Assembly: GCA_023846275.1 (NCBI GenBank)
Contig: CM043877.1
Coordinates: 14,925,107-14,989,106 of the forward strand
DNA: 64,000 nucleotides
From: Vanilla planifolia
Taxonomy: Eukaryota > Streptophyta > Magnoliopsida > Asparagales > Orchidaceae
Reading direction: 5' to 3'
The translations under genes were made by a program, and so were the position numbers. The notes under the pieces were generated by a model. That model searched no databases. It was not told the DNA's origin and saw nothing but the letters and a program-made list of their open reading frames with translations. Shown here piece after piece: positions 1 through 13,600 of this stretch. The stretch's first letter is position 1. The number at the start of each line of letters is the position of its first letter.

Positions 1-1075
1 GCACGGACTCTAATCATATCTATTCTCCAATTCGCTCCTAAGAGATACAAGCTAGTCGTCACCACCCTCCAAGACACATCCTAATTGATAGAACCCTTTC
101 TCAAAATCTCCTTGTCACTCACTACCATTTTTTTTGTGCATCCAACTTGTTATCATTTTTTTCATAACGAAAAATGAAAAATATGATTCCAAACTTTGGT
201 TAAAATGTTAATTCATAGAGACTTAGTTTACTATTATGATATGGAATCTAATATAAATATATAAATTCATATGATACTCATGATATATTATGATTTGTTG
301 TTAGATATAATTTAGAGAACTTGTGCCCATATTATGATTTTTTATCAGATATAATATGGTTAACATGTTTATTCACACACAAAAATTGACTTGACTTATT
401 ATTATCGTACTGAGTCGAAACATATCAATTCTCTAAGTTGCACTCTAGCAAAATATCCTAATGGGTCACTACCCTCAAAGACACATCCCAATTGATCGAA
501 CCCTCTCTCGAAATCTTCTTGCCACTCACCACCTTTTTTTTGTGCATCTAACTTGCAATGATTTTTTTTTATAACCAAATGAAAAATACGATTCCAAACA
601 TGGGTTAATATGTTTATTCATACAAAAAAATTTACTTATCTTACTATTATAGCTCGGAGTCTAATATAGATATATAAATTTATATGGAACTGATGATATA
701 CTATAATATGTTGTTACATAAAATTTAGAGACATTGTGCCTATACAATAAAAGAGCCAAGTGTAGCATAATATTATGTGTTTATGAAAATAAAAATTTAT
801 AAAAGAACTTTAAACAACAACAACTCTGAAAAAATAATACAAATGATAATAATATAATTGTATACAGAGTCTAATATACATATATAAATTCATATGAAAC
901 TGATAATACATCGTGACAGATATTATTTAGAGACATTGTGCCCATGTCATGAAAAAGTCAAGTGTAACATAATATTATGAGTATTTTTGAAGATGAACAT
1001 TTATGACTTAAGAGCTTTAAACAACAATGGTTCTTAAAAAGTAATACAAGTGATAATAATACAATTGTGCTTTAA
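1..1075. repeat. Degenerate tandem repeat array, unit about 410 bp
   Basis: Two blocks recur with a shift of about 407-413 bp: a C-rich block with 'acacatcc' at 74 and again at 481, and an AT-rich block with 'taatata' followed by a 'tatataaatt' stretch at about 249 and 662. The second block appears a third time at about 872, only 210 bp later, followed by a repeated 'agtgtaacataatatta' type segment (about 755 and 965). The array probably continues to the left of the window. No reading frame is supported. It could be a satellite-like tandem array or a rearranged MITE cluster. Confidence 0.6.
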
Positions 1076-2204
1076 TGTAGACGCATAGTAACTATTTTTG
1101 AGAATTGTTCGTGGATAAGATTCTTGATGCAAAGAATTTCTCTGAGTTTAGATTTTTATGTAAATTCTTTTTATATTATGTTTATTGTGTGGTGGAGTTT
1201 GCTTCCTTTGTGTGTACTCTTTCATCCCATTCTCTCCATCTTTTCATCTAACATTCTATTGTTTATGAGTAAGAGCAATATAACCATGAATAGTTAGTTG
1301 TGTGTAAGCAATTTATTTATGTGATTATCTTGAACTCATTTTTCCCTTGTGTAAGATTTGTGATACTTGCATTCTCATTGAACATGGTTAGTTTATTTAT
1401 TGGACTAAACCCAATTAGCTAACTCAAACCCCACATTTGTAAATATCAATAAAATGTCTGAAATATAAAGTTATGTTAGCCCCAACAATAACTTGTGGTT
1501 GGTGTTATGGATTCTAGGGCAATTGTTTGTGTGGAATCCAACAAATTGGCCAGAGGAAACATATTGATAGATACACTAATTCTTTCCATAGGCTAAAGTA
1601 GACATCATATTCAGCACAATAAGCACAATAGAGATGCAATGAAAAAGCCCATTACAAATGTCAAATAGGTTAATCTACATCTGGTTTTAAAATATAAGAC
1701 TTGAAATCAGAAGTGTGTTGAGAGAGCACAACCATTGTTGACAGGTTTAAGCTGCTCAAGGCTAATCATGACCCAGTGTATCATGCAAAAACAATCTTTC
1801 TATAAGAGAGAGGGATAAGAAAAGTGCAGAAGGTTGTAATGATAACTTAAGCTATTCTAATGCTCCAGAAAAAAAGAGTGTTTTGTATTCAACTTGTAAT
1901 TCAATCATCATTTAGGTCGTCATAGAAACAAGGAGAAGGCCTTTGTAATGAACTAAGCTAATCCTATATTAATTTTCTTGCATCATCATGTTCTATTTAA
2001 ATCATTTTTGTTTCCATTCAAATGAGTCAAACTCTTTCTAACAAAGTATTGTATGTTGAATGGAAAAAACTTTAAGGACAGGCAATTACCAGCTTGAAGT
2101 AATACCTGTATCTCTTTATCTTTTAGAAAATCTGGAGCTTTTTTAAGGCACATTTCCCAGCCAGTACAGTACTTGTTTGAAAATCTTCACAAGAGACAGG
2201 TTCT
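1076..2204. other. Spacer and probable 3' UTR of the TBL gene
   Basis: AT-rich DNA without a convincing exon or repeat. The part nearest 2204 should contain the 3' UTR and poly(A) site of the minus-strand TBL gene, but I cannot place the cleavage site. Confidence 0.4.
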
Positions 2205-5200
2205 CTATATTTGTGCAAAAAGCAATTCATTCCATGCGTCAGGAACACCTGGTAGGCACCAATGTAAGCAATCATGTACTCCTGCAGAAGCTTTGATGCT
2301 AGACTTTGATATGTGGCTCTCATCTCTCAGCTGCGAAGAAGCAGTTATGTCCAGAAGCTTCACCTTCGTTCCCATTGTCGCGCCCTCTGCTACACGGTCG
2401 CTGGAATGGTCTTGGGTAACCTTGCCCCCGCCCGCCAATGGGGTCATGTTATCACAACTACCCCCTGTATTCCAATCTCCATTTACAAAATGCCTTGGAG
2501 ATATTGATCTATAGAAAGCTTTAAGCCCTGGATGAAGGGGAAGCTGAGAATCCAACCATTTGACAACACTGTAAACAGTATAATTTTTGGCATTTGCTAT
2601 CTGTGCAAGTTTTCTATCTGCAATTGGTTTTCCATCAACATACATATCCCAGCGATTGGCCAGAAGCTTTCCTCTGTTCCAGTGATGACCTGTGTTAAGA
2701 ACCACAACATCAAACTGCCCAAGGAAACGTTTCAAGAAAAATGCAGGACGATCAAGATGCATGGCATAACGAGAAGCTGGATCTGCTTGGTTCAGAGGCT
2801 CAAGATAACACAGACTTGCAGATCAGTAGTAAAGAACTGTAGTGTTGGTTTTGGGAAAAAGATATGCCCAACCGTTGGGTCTTTTGGCACTGTGAGCTTT
2901 AATAAGACCATAAGATTTTCCTACGTCTTCAATCTCAGGAGTTTGTCTCCCAGCAGTTATCATGCACATCAATGATTGGAATTGCTGTCTTCCCAGGGAA
3001 TCACCTATGAAAGCAAGAGTTTTATGCTGCATCCTGAAGTAAACCAGAACTAAAAGTATCAAAACAAAGATGTAGGGAAAACTAGAAATTGACTCACAAA
3101 TTTTAATAAATGAATGCATCTAATAAAGGAGCCTTTGAATCAATAACCTACTTCCTTAAGAATGCAGATCCTCGAAAATTAGGCATTTCACAATTTTCTG
3201 GTTGCCATTTGTAGTTTTCAAAGGAAAAATCGGTTCGTTGCATCAACCTGCAAGCCCACATTGGAGAGAGCCATTGCTTGCAACCAAAACCAGAATACAA
3301 TGGTCGTCGTTTATCTGCAACCCATTTTCCTTTAGCATAGTTGCATTCTGCAAGAACAGCAAACAAAACTGTATCAGCAAATATTCTGGTCTATATATAT
3401 CAACAAAACAGTAGCAGCCACAAAACTGGTATCATGACCAAATGCCACTTCACGTTGATTGTATATACATGTATACAATTTATATAATCTTGATAGATCA
3501 AACCATGAAGATGACATCCCACGCTAGAGGACCCAACAAAGTCATCTTCTTCCTAACTCAGGTGTTAACCACAAATTGATCGAAGTAAATGGTACAATAC
3601 TACTTAGAATAATGTAAAAGTAAATAGCAGATAGGGTACTATGATTTAGGCCTTTGTGTAACTAGGTGCCTTATGTTTCCAAAAGACACAAATGGGTCTC
3701 TTAGTTTTTGAATAACAGTAAAAAGATCATTCTCTAATGAAAATTTTTGAAGTTGACAATTTTTTTGATATGTATTATTTATAGCCTAAAATTTTAATAT
3801 GACAAAATTGTCTTTTTTTAAACCCTTTTAGTTATCATCTTCTCCATGCTCTGTTTGAGCAAGGGCTTCTGGCCTATAGGTGGCAAACTTGTTTTGATGT
3901 TTTTCAAAGGTATGCCATGGGCATTCTCCTGTTTCAGCATTGTTTCTCCTTATTATGGTTTTTCAAAAGTTCATTTGAGGTGGTTTTAATGATGCTGCTA
4001 GGTGATTTGAATCAATGAGGTCACCTCAAGCTGGCGTGAGCAATTATTTGAGAGAGATCAAAGGAGTTGAGGCCACTAATATAGTTGATTCTCTACAAAA
4101 AATGGAGTGACAAGAGTAGTTTCAATATTAAGGCAAAACACTGTAAAGAGCAATATGCTATGCAATAGGGGTAAAAAAAACTATTAACCATGGGAATAAA
4201 TTGTTGAATTCAACATACACCAAGTTGTCACTATTCAAAATTAAAAAGATCTGTTGAATATTTTGAAAATATGAGCGATCTAGTTGTACAAAGACTCAAA
4301 CTAGAGAGATCTATCCACTATTTATTTTAAATTTAATTAACCTTTTGTCATTTGTCAAAAAGTAACACTTAAGTTAGATATAATTATTCAACTAAATAAC
4401 CTCCCTCTAGTTGTTACTATTCAAAAACTTGATAAACCTCTTTGAACATTTTAGAAACGTGAAGGATCTAGTTTCATATATGTTCAAACTAAAAGGACAT
4501 ATCTACTAGTCATCTTAAGTTAAATACCTTTTTTTTATTTCTCAAAAAGCTATGCTAAAGAACTGTGCATAAATATCAACAAATATAACAAATGTAATAA
4601 GAAAAAATTTAAACACCAATGGCAATGTAACATGATTCATGGGCTTGACTTGCTGTTTCTTCCTCCTCCCCCTTGTAGTTGGTGGCTAACAACTTCAAAT
4701 TTCATTGAATATGAAGTAAAATGGAACCAAATGCATGCATTTTTTCTATTGCCTACACTTCACTTAATCATTGGTAGGTAACCATAAGAAACCAAATTGA
4801 AAGTTGGGCAAGGTACACATCAAGGTGCCACTAGTGACCAAATGTGCCACAAAGGCAAAAGTGCTTTAGTATTTAGTTGTTTATTCTTTCCACCTCTTCA
4901 ATAAAAAAATCAATCTTATTGATTGAATCAGTTCAACTAACTTCATAGAAATGAAGTCCAAGGGCAGCCAAAGCCATGGGAACTACCAATGTAGATCACC
5001 AACCACCTTGTACTGCTGCTTGAAGAGCAATAATTGAAACATTGATGACAAAACTCTTGGTTGCATATTGCAAGAGAAATTTAAGACCCCTTTCTTTTTT
5101 GGCTCTTTTTTGACCACTAGAGTGTATCTATAGAAGATTTAGTAGTTGAATAGAACCTATCAATGGGATTTACTAGCAATTCGATCAAAGGGCCAAGAAT

Positions 5201-6516
5201 AAATCATAATGTCAAATGGTGGAGATGTTGCATGGTCAGTTCAATTCTCTTTTCTTCTGTATCAAATGCGAAAGCATGTTGGCATCGCATGGCAAAAACG
5301 TATAGGTTATGCACGTAGTTGAAGATGAGGTCAAAAACATACACAAGGAATGGAAAAAATAATACAAATAAAAGCTTGGGCATGAAAGTCTTGGGTATGG
5401 GAGACATGGGAGGCCTTCCTAGACATAACTATAGCCCGGAGTGATGCAAACGACCCGTGCTTGGGCTTGTTAAGCATGAAATGGGTAACCTAAGCCACAA
5501 AGGCCTAAGCGAAAAAGGGGTCACACCTAACACCTAATCCTCTTCTTTTTTTATTTACTTATTTTTTACTTTTTTCTTTCTTTTTTTTAGGAGGAGCTGT
5601 TGAATGTGAGAAATGGAAATTGATAAAAAAAAAGGGTTAGGTAGTGAATGTGGTAAAAAAGGCAATGGTAACATATAACACATCATGAACAATTTCTTTG
5701 CTTGTAAATATCCATGACCAAATTTATATATAAGTACAAATTTACCACATGTAATGGACATGTAATTAGCTAGTTTTGCAATAAACTATAGCATAGTAAC
5801 TAAAATATAACATCAGAAATTGATTTCCAAATTGTGAAATAAAAAAAAAATGGAAACACTGCCATAAAACATGAAAAGTAAACTAAACTTTTTTCTTGGG
5901 AGGCACTGTTATTGAAGCAATCACATGTTCAACCTCTCCACCTGCACTCATGTTCGGACTAAGTACAGGAGCAGGAGAAATACCAAGCTTAGCCCCCTCA
6001 TTGACAAGATCTGAGGCAATCTGAGGCTCTACTTTCTCTGTGACTTGATGCAGTCCCAAGTTAATTGGACCACCATGTGAACTTCTGTTTGATAAAACAA
6101 CCGCTGTTGGCTGTTGGTGGTTCACAAAATCAGCATAATACAGTGGAGTTTCTGATAGGAACATGGAACAATTAAATAAGCAAAATGCAACACCTGAAGT
6201 GAAAGCAGAAATGCTTCACCAGGAGCAAACATAAAATTACAAAAATATAAGTAAAAGTGAAAACAATAAAATAAAATCAAACCACAAACAAAATTACATG
6301 GGAGCATTACCAAGTTTCAGTACTTCATATTTTTTATGCAAACGAGAACAAACCTGGAGAGAGCGTTTGAACAGCAAAATGCTCTGAAGGTAGTAGAAAT
6401 GTAGTCAAATGTGAGGTTTTCTCCCATGAACATATAAGAAGAGTAGCACACACTAAAGCTATCAGACAAATTGAAAGCTTTGCTCCTTTCAACTTAATTA
6501 GACACAAACCTTTCAT
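2205..6516 (-). CDS. TBL16-like: TBL16-type trichome birefringence-like protein (wall polysaccharide O-acetyltransferase family), carrying one in-frame stop
   Basis: Four coding exons join in frame: 6516-6354, 6151-5942, 3347-3152 and 3033-2205 (466 codons). Exon 1 encodes a short cytosolic N-terminus and one membrane anchor (about residues 17-32), as expected for a Golgi type II protein. Exon 3 is the PMR5N domain (CNYAKGKWV, then a Cys/Trp-rich region). Exon 4 has the GDS motif ([11 protein letters not shown]) and, near the end, the DxxH motif in DCLHWCLPG; together these supply the acyltransferase Ser, Asp and His. TBL proteins acetylate wall polysaccharides in the Golgi; the substrate of the TBL14-16 group is not evident here. 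The start is the ATG at 6516, four bases after an acceptor-like CAG, implying a 5' UTR intron. Oddity: the TGA at 2825-2823 (codon 260) falls where relatives have Trp (LYYWS). All sequence after it is intact to the normal C-terminus, so this is either a recent nonsense allele or a base error. The exon 2 donor is uncertain. Confidence 0.85.
3348..5941 (-). other. TBL intron 2
   Basis: A 2.6 kb intron bounded by acceptor tgcag (3348-3352) and a proposed donor GTGGAG (from 5941 down). It is AT-rich apart from a more mixed stretch at 5380-5530 that I cannot assign. It contains an imperfect tandem duplication at about 4215-4545 (listed separately). No foreign coding domain is recognisable. Confidence 0.5.
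4215..4545. repeat. Imperfect tandem duplication, unit about 170 bp
   Basis: The segment with 'gttgtcactattcaaaa', 'gaatattttgaaaa', 'gatctagtt', 'caaactaga' and 'gatctatccacta' is followed by a diverged copy with 'gttgttactattcaaaa', 'gaacattttagaaa', 'gatctagttt', 'caaactaaa' and 'catatctactag' in the same order. It lies inside TBL intron 2. Divergence is moderate, so the duplication is not recent. Confidence 0.55.
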
Positions 6517-6520
6517 CTTT

Positions 6521-9290
6521 CTGAAGAGTGAAGATAATTTCAATGCCTTCACAAAAAACTGATCATCATTAGAAAATGGACCACTTTGTTACAACCATGA
6601 AACCAGTTGGCACGGCAAAAGAAGAAAACACCCTTGAGAAAATATAGCTTTTGTGTGGCTAACAGTTGCACCTAGCGTGCGAAACAAATATATATCAACC
6701 ACCACCATCACCTACAGCAAATCACAACCATAAGCAGAATGTACACCACTCAGGATATGAATCTATCACGGTAAATAAACCATAATTTTTATTCTCTATA
6801 TCCATAGATAAAAGGAGTTAATCTGTACAACAAGATTCTCTGAAGTAAATGGTGGTCACTATAGTATAATACAATGTGGACGTGTGGACACTCACCAACA
6901 AGAATTTGACTGATATTTGTAATCAGATAATGATTATTATGTTCCCTGGTCAGGATTTCGAATAGCAACTGAGAAACATGACATCTCAAATCAGATCATG
7001 TCAAATTTTCTTACATGTTTGCGGTTAATTCCAAAACATTAATACAGAAATTGTCAACTTTTTTCACCATAGTAACTTTGAAAAATTACGACAAAAAAGG
7101 AAAAGCAACAAAAGCCTGCTTTGAGTTATTGAACCGGTTTCTATAAGAAAAATTACAACTATAACATCATTACATACTGTGAAATTTCAAATGAAATTAC
7201 TTTTTGCATGAAAAAATCACAAACATGTTTCTGAGCAAATATCCATAAACCAAGGCAGACCTTCTACTAAATGGCTCCACAGCAAATATCATATTCCTTG
7301 TGAAAGCAGGCATTTCATAGCAATTCATGAACCCTCCAAACAATGTTGAGATAAGAATGATGAAAAAAGGTGTAATTTGCGAAGATTTATGTGCATGAGA
7401 TTTCCTTGCCGAACAGAAGAAGATATATAAGTGTGCTGAGCCCTGGCAGGGAGTATTTTAATGACCATAAATATCACGCATCAAGAGTTAGGAACAGGTA
7501 TACGTGAAAGGACATTTTTCAGGAAGAAGCTCATAGAGAAAGATTTATATTTTTCACAAAAAACTGCAAGAAAAAAGTTGATATGGAAAACAAAGATTAG
7601 CCACAAAAAAACAATAGTGGATAGCACAAACATTAGTGGAGTTATATACCAGAACAGCGGCAGCAAAACAAAAAAAATTGTATTATAATAAAAAAACATT
7701 AGCCAATAGCTTACTTGTTTGAACAAGATCTTTCTTTATACATGTAAAATAGAAGCTGCACAGGATTTAGTTCCAAGAAAATGCTAAAACAACACCACAC
7801 AATTATAACAATCAAGAGCAAGATAAGTCTGCGCTAAGTCTTATACGTGTTTTGACGAAATAAACTACATCCATAGGATGAGGAGAAAATCAAAATCCAT
7901 TATTAAAGTAAAGCACAGTTAAGGGCAAAAATCAATGATCCAAGCCTTCTACAAGAACCAAATGAAAAAACAAAAAAGATCTATCATAGATAGAGGTTCA
8001 ATCATGCACGAATCCAACCCAAGTCACCAGTAATAACCCTCTTTATTTTCCTCTTCTATCAATCAAGGTCCCAATTAACAACTCAAAAGATGAGATGCAC
8101 AAATCACTACCATACAAATATCTAATTTTTTAGCATAAAGTGGTCTTTCATCCTTTTTTTCAATTAAAATGAAACATATCCATGTCTTATTATGATAACA
8201 ATCTCATCTACAACCAATATGCATGACTCTTCCTTTCTTGGAATGTCCAGGTTAAATTTCTCCTTAATATCTCTTACTTGGTGGAACAAATTACTAATTG
8301 TCAATTCAATAAAGCAAAATAATTAGTACTCTTCCTTTGCATCATGTAAGAATGCACCTTACAATTCTAAATTGAATTGAACCTTTGCCACTTTTCAATT
8401 CCTAACAGCAATACTGCAATAAGATACATGATACATATATCAAACCTATGACAGATCTCCTGCACTCCATGCTTTCTTTTAGGCCCAACAAATCAATATA
8501 CAGTAGAAAACACAAGATAATCTAATTCCTCCATAAAATAGTGATAACAATAAATAGTCATCCAATAAAAAACCCCCTTTTTAAGAAAAAACTCTGTTTC
8601 CATATAATTTAGCATGCAAACAAGATGCCAGTCTATCATCATATGTTTCACGAATGGACCATCTTAAATCCCCGAAGGAAAGACTCTGCCTTTCAAGAAA
8701 TTTTATATTGTTTAACGATTGCAACAGTTTGCATTTACAAGTTGCAACATATATAGGTACAAAAAAAATCAGGCTGACATAATGCCATCAATTGTCACTA
8801 AAAACAATGGAAATTCTGCATCTTATTATTGCTGATCGTAACACTAAAATAAGATCACGGCTGATGCGATTGAAACATCGTATCCTTATACAAAGGAATA
8901 CAGTCCTACCCTCGTATTCCAAGCTCCATAAAAGAAAATTTATAAAGGTAATTTCATTCATAAATATTGTAAGACGAAACTTGATCGATTAGCACAAATT
9001 GATCAGAAAAGCTTTCACGACACCATTTAAGTATAAAGGGAAGCAGGAAATAATTTCAGAGAACTTACATAGAAGACGAAAACAGCTCAACTAATTTACT
9101 TATTCATGTAATGAAATCTATAAATTCCAGTATTTAGGAAACAAGAGCTCGCAAATAGGAATAATAATAATAAAAACAAAAAAACAATTGCTCGCACCTA
9201 ATTCATCAACCGCCTCGAAACGAGCAGATTAAAAGCATAGATTATAGAGTAAATACAGACATCACTGGCACAATCAACAAAAGCATCGTT
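6521..9290 (-). other. Probable 5' UTR intron of the TBL gene
   Basis: The minus strand reads a pyrimidine-rich tract and CAG ending at 6521, four bases upstream of the start ATG. This looks like an acceptor. The next GC-rich, exon-like block upstream is at about 9290-9600. The 2.8 kb between is AT-rich, with no domain or clear repeat. Its donor end is not resolved. Confidence 0.45.
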
Positions 9291-9600
9291 CGAGAAGCAG
9301 ATGCCAAACCAAATCCACCAATGGAGGAAATTTTCGGCGATCGATCCATCTTCTACGATCGAATGCGGCGTTCTCTCATCCGAGCTGAAGCGCAACACAG
9401 CCGAACCCCATTCGAGGAGGCCGGACTGGCGACCACAGCGAAGACGGGAAAACGCCGAAGGGAAGAGCGAACGAGGGAGGAGAAACATCCCGTTGACGAC
9501 CTCAAAGATACGTTACGTGGAGAATGATCGACGGGTCCGGAGCGTAGTCTGGTGTTCGTTGGAACCATCGGATGTAGGAATAGAATGCCGGATCAGCTAA
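9290..9600 (-). promoter_or_regulatory. GC-rich block, likely promoter-proximal 5' UTR exon of the TBL gene
   Basis: This is a sharply GC-rich island between AT-rich flanks, upstream of and in the right orientation for the TBL gene. Several short frames run through it on both strands, but none matches a family I know, and some open only on non-ATG codons. Composition and the acceptor near 6521 suggest a non-coding first exon. Transcript evidence would be needed for the start site. Confidence 0.4.
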
Positions 9601-10622
9601 AAAGTCTGTTGGAGACCAAATCCAACTGGTTTCTCTTTTAATAATAATAAAAAAATAATTTAATTAAATTTAATATTTTATATAGGGAGAAACAACAACT
9701 GTTTAATGTCTTAAATATATTAAGTCAATGGAACGGTTGTTGATAAAAATATATTATGAAAGTATTATTTATTATTCTTTTAAAGTGAATAAGTAAACTA
9801 AAATAGTTTGCTTTCATAATTAACCTTAATAATATGCAACAAATAAAGGAAGAAAAGACATAGGTTTGTAAATATTAAATCTTTTTCTTATTAAAAAATG
9901 ATTTTTAAAAAGATTTTTAGAAAATAACACATTATTAAAAAATTATGAAAATTGCTTATTGATTTTTTTTAATACTAATTGAATTTGAAAGACACAAAAT
10001 TTACAACAATATATTTCAAAGAAATTTATCTTGTTAAAATATTATCTAGATATTTTTGAATAATTAATATTCAAATTTACATCTCCAAATGATAAAACAT
10101 ATTAAATATTGCTTGTTTATACTGATTATTTATGAGAAGTATATGACATCTATTGGAAATATATAATGTTATTTGATTAATTATAATTTAATATAATATA
10201 ATAAATAAAATTAATTTATAAAACCTAAATTAATATTTGAATTTTAGAGATAACATTAAAAATATTTCATCTTCTCTAAACTCATTATACAAAACATATT
10301 TTTATTATAAAAATAAATAAATTGTTTCTTTTTAAATGCTCAATTAACCATTACATATAAAGCACCTAAATTAACTAACATTTACATTTTTTTAACAACA
10401 TTTCAAAGTTAATATCCACGAAAATGAGATGATTTTACATTGGCTCAATGAGATCAGTAAAATTAAACAAAAAATCATAACAAAATAATGTTTGATAATT
10501 TATTAAACAAACACGTAGATGTTAAACAGCACAAGCATCAAACTTGGAGTAATAAACCTCAAGAATAGCTTACTTGGCAATTGAAATGGCCAACGGCTAG
10601 TGACCGTTGCATCCAGTGAAGG
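9601..10622. other. AT-rich spacer between the TBL gene and FolD copy 1
   Basis: Very AT-rich sequence with long A/T runs and no supported gene or repeat. It must hold the promoter of the TBL gene (left side) and the 3' UTR of the FolD gene that ends at 10623. Confidence 0.45.
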
Positions 10623-13600
10623 CTAGCTGAAATGGAGATCATGTGTCCTCTTGGCCGAGCTCAATGTGTTGGACAACAACATGGCTATGGTCATCGGGCC
10701 AACTCCTCCAGGCACCGGAGTAATGGCTGAAGCCACCCTCGAGGCCTCCTCAAAGCAGACATCACCCACAAGCCTGTACCCTCGAGCACTCGACTTATCC
10801 TGCAACATCAAAAAGATGCTCAACCCTAGAGAAAATGGCATTTGCGATCGTTTTGATCGAAGTCTAAGGTTTTAATTTCAACCCAAATGAGATTCTAGGC
10901 GAGTACTACGACGACAAAACCCGTCGAAGTTTCGTAGAGCATCCCACTCATTGAGATCGAATTTGGGACAAGCAGTTCATGTGAATACAAAATAATAGAA
11001 CAATTTCTTCTTCTCGTCCTTAGAATTTTTACAAAAGAATGATGAAATCATAGTATTGATCGATAAGTTATACAATAAAATCAAATTAGGGTGTGATCAG
11101 ACGATCAACTAGAATCCTCTTATGTGCTCAGTAATAGAAACAAATGAAGAAGAAGAAGAGGTGTAGTTAACATCTTGAAATGTGTTGACGAGGTCTTAAA
11201 TAGTCTCAATAGAATGGATTGGTGCACCCTAGAGACCTTTCATGATACAAAATTGAAAGCCATGAGCACTCTTTAGAGAACTGTTTGGTTTCAAAAGTTA
11301 GCCTATATTTTTTATTTGATAAGCTTAGAATTTATATAAATGCTCTTAGGGTTGAGATTTAAAATGTTCATATCGACTTTCACTATGTTGGTTTTATCTT
11401 TTTACCCTTTGAAGATAGTATATAAAACCCAAAGGACTAATGAGAAGATAGGTCAGATTATGGAAACTTGACATGAAAAAGAAGAGCTTACTCTTTCTAT
11501 ATAGTCATCGCATCGCTCACTCTTTTGCATGGAAGAAAGAGAGCTTCACGAAAACTTTTTGTGGTAGCTGCCAATGAACTTCAAGATAGTCCAATCAACA
11601 ACTCACAATCATGTAAAGTAAGGTGATCATCTAAAGAAACAAATCACATTTTGGTATGAGAGCATACTTCAATCATTGTGAGAAAGAGGAAGGAGTAGTA
11701 ACAAGAAGACAAGTTTGATTCTAGACAACCTAATTTGAAAAATAAGTTGGTTGTTTTCTCTGTAGCCATGGCATCACCCCCTCCCCCTCTACTTATTAAA
11801 AAGAAAGATTCACCATCATTATTTGTAGATCACTATCAACAAACTCAAGGATTTTTTAAGATCCAATAATGATATTACAATCCATATCTCCAAGGTCCTC
11901 AAAGTAAGACGATCATTGGAAGAAGAGTATATAAAAATAAAAGAAAGAATAAGAAGACAAGTATGGTTCTAAAAAACCTAATTTGAAAAAAAAAATTAGT
12001 TATTCTCTCTTTAGCCATTGCATCACCCCCTCCCCTTCTACGTATTAAAAAGAAAGATTTATCATCATTTTTTGCAAATCATTTTTAACAAACCAAGGAT
12101 TTTCTAAGATCCAATAACGATATTACAATCCATATCTCCAAGATCCGCAAAGTAAGACGATCGTTTGAAGATGAGTGAAACACTTTTTGATAGATAACAA
12201 GAAGGGGGGATTTAGTTGTGATATTGCTATGATATAATGTTATTTAAAGATTTTAAGTATTTGATTTGATATATTTAAATAATGTAGTGAAAAAAATTAT
12301 GATTTTGTCAGAAAAAAATAATGACATAAATGTCATCTACTTCTAGGCAACATTTAGAAACAATGCATCTTAATATTCAAAAAGAGAATAAAAATAATTC
12401 AAATAACAATGAATCAAACAAAAAATATAAATAATTTTTAGATGATATTGACATCTAAATATTTTTATTGACATTTGTCAAATACCAAACCAAATAGACC
12501 ATTAACATAATTAAGGTTAGTTATAACAACCTTTTCTAACTATTAGATTCAACTTACCTATTAAACTTTAAATAATAAGGTAATAACTAATATTCTCTCT
12601 TCATATTCTTTTAGACCTTTATCCTCTCATTCGTAGGGAATTTTCAAATAATTTCTCCTCTTCTTAGCAAAATATCATTTAATCTATGATTAACATGTCC
12701 AAATCATTTAAGCATCTTTTCTATGCTTACTATAGTATCTTTTAGATGCATTCATAATGTATACTTCATCATACTCGTTCATCATAGCATGCAAAAATTG
12801 TTTAAGACTCTTCTATATAGATGCCTTTGTGAACAAATACTGTATCATTACTGGCTCCCATAAATCTAATTTTTACTCTTTTGTTGCCGTATTATGTACA
12901 CCAATAACATTTTACAGTAAAAAAAGGAAGTTTGGACTACCAGTAAATTAATCTAAATTGATGTTCAAATGGTAGCCCAAAGCAACCTTAAATGCAATTA
13001 CCATGAAGCACCTAAGTGCAACTATTCATTAAATTCAACTGAAGAGACCTTCCTCATTCCATGTTTGACAACGATGATCCTAACGTATCAAAATTAGCAA
13101 ACATCTTGACTTCAATTATCTCCCAAATAAACAAAAATACAGTCACTTAAAAAAAATTTGCAAATTATTTTGTATGCAATTAACCACAATGTGTTACAGT
13201 ACAAGGTAATTATGCATAGTACAGCCATGATGATTTTTCCAATGTATATGGTCCTTAATATCCATCATTTAAACACATCAGAATACATTTAAATATCCCA
13301 TTTACTAAAAACATCATTATAAATCCCTCTTAAATATCTCTCCGAGGAACAAAGGAAGACAGCACAACATCAAATGACAGATCAGTTAGAAATTACATTA
13401 ACCTTTCAAGGTAAATTCATACCATAGCAATCATTAAATATGCAAGAGTTTTCAATGTTCAGCATGATTCTGTCTTTCCATTTTGCAATATCTATTTTAT
13501 TTCTATGTATTAATAATAGCTCATAAAGCTACATTTATTGGTAGCTGTGAATAGGTTCCCCCATGGATACATCTACTATAAAGACAAGATGATACGAGAA

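Noticed and set aside
2173-2975. Plus-strand open frames across 2173-2514 and 2532-2975
   Set aside because: They lie opposite the well-supported TBL exon on the minus strand and have no family features.
6517-6552. Starting the TBL protein at 6552
   Set aside because: The codon there is GTG and an acceptor-like CAG lies at 6521-6523; the first ATG is at 6516.
9198-9600. Overlapping frames on both strands in the GC island at 9.2-9.6 kb
   Set aside because: They are open because of GC content, mutually overlapping and without known motifs; better read as a 5' leader.
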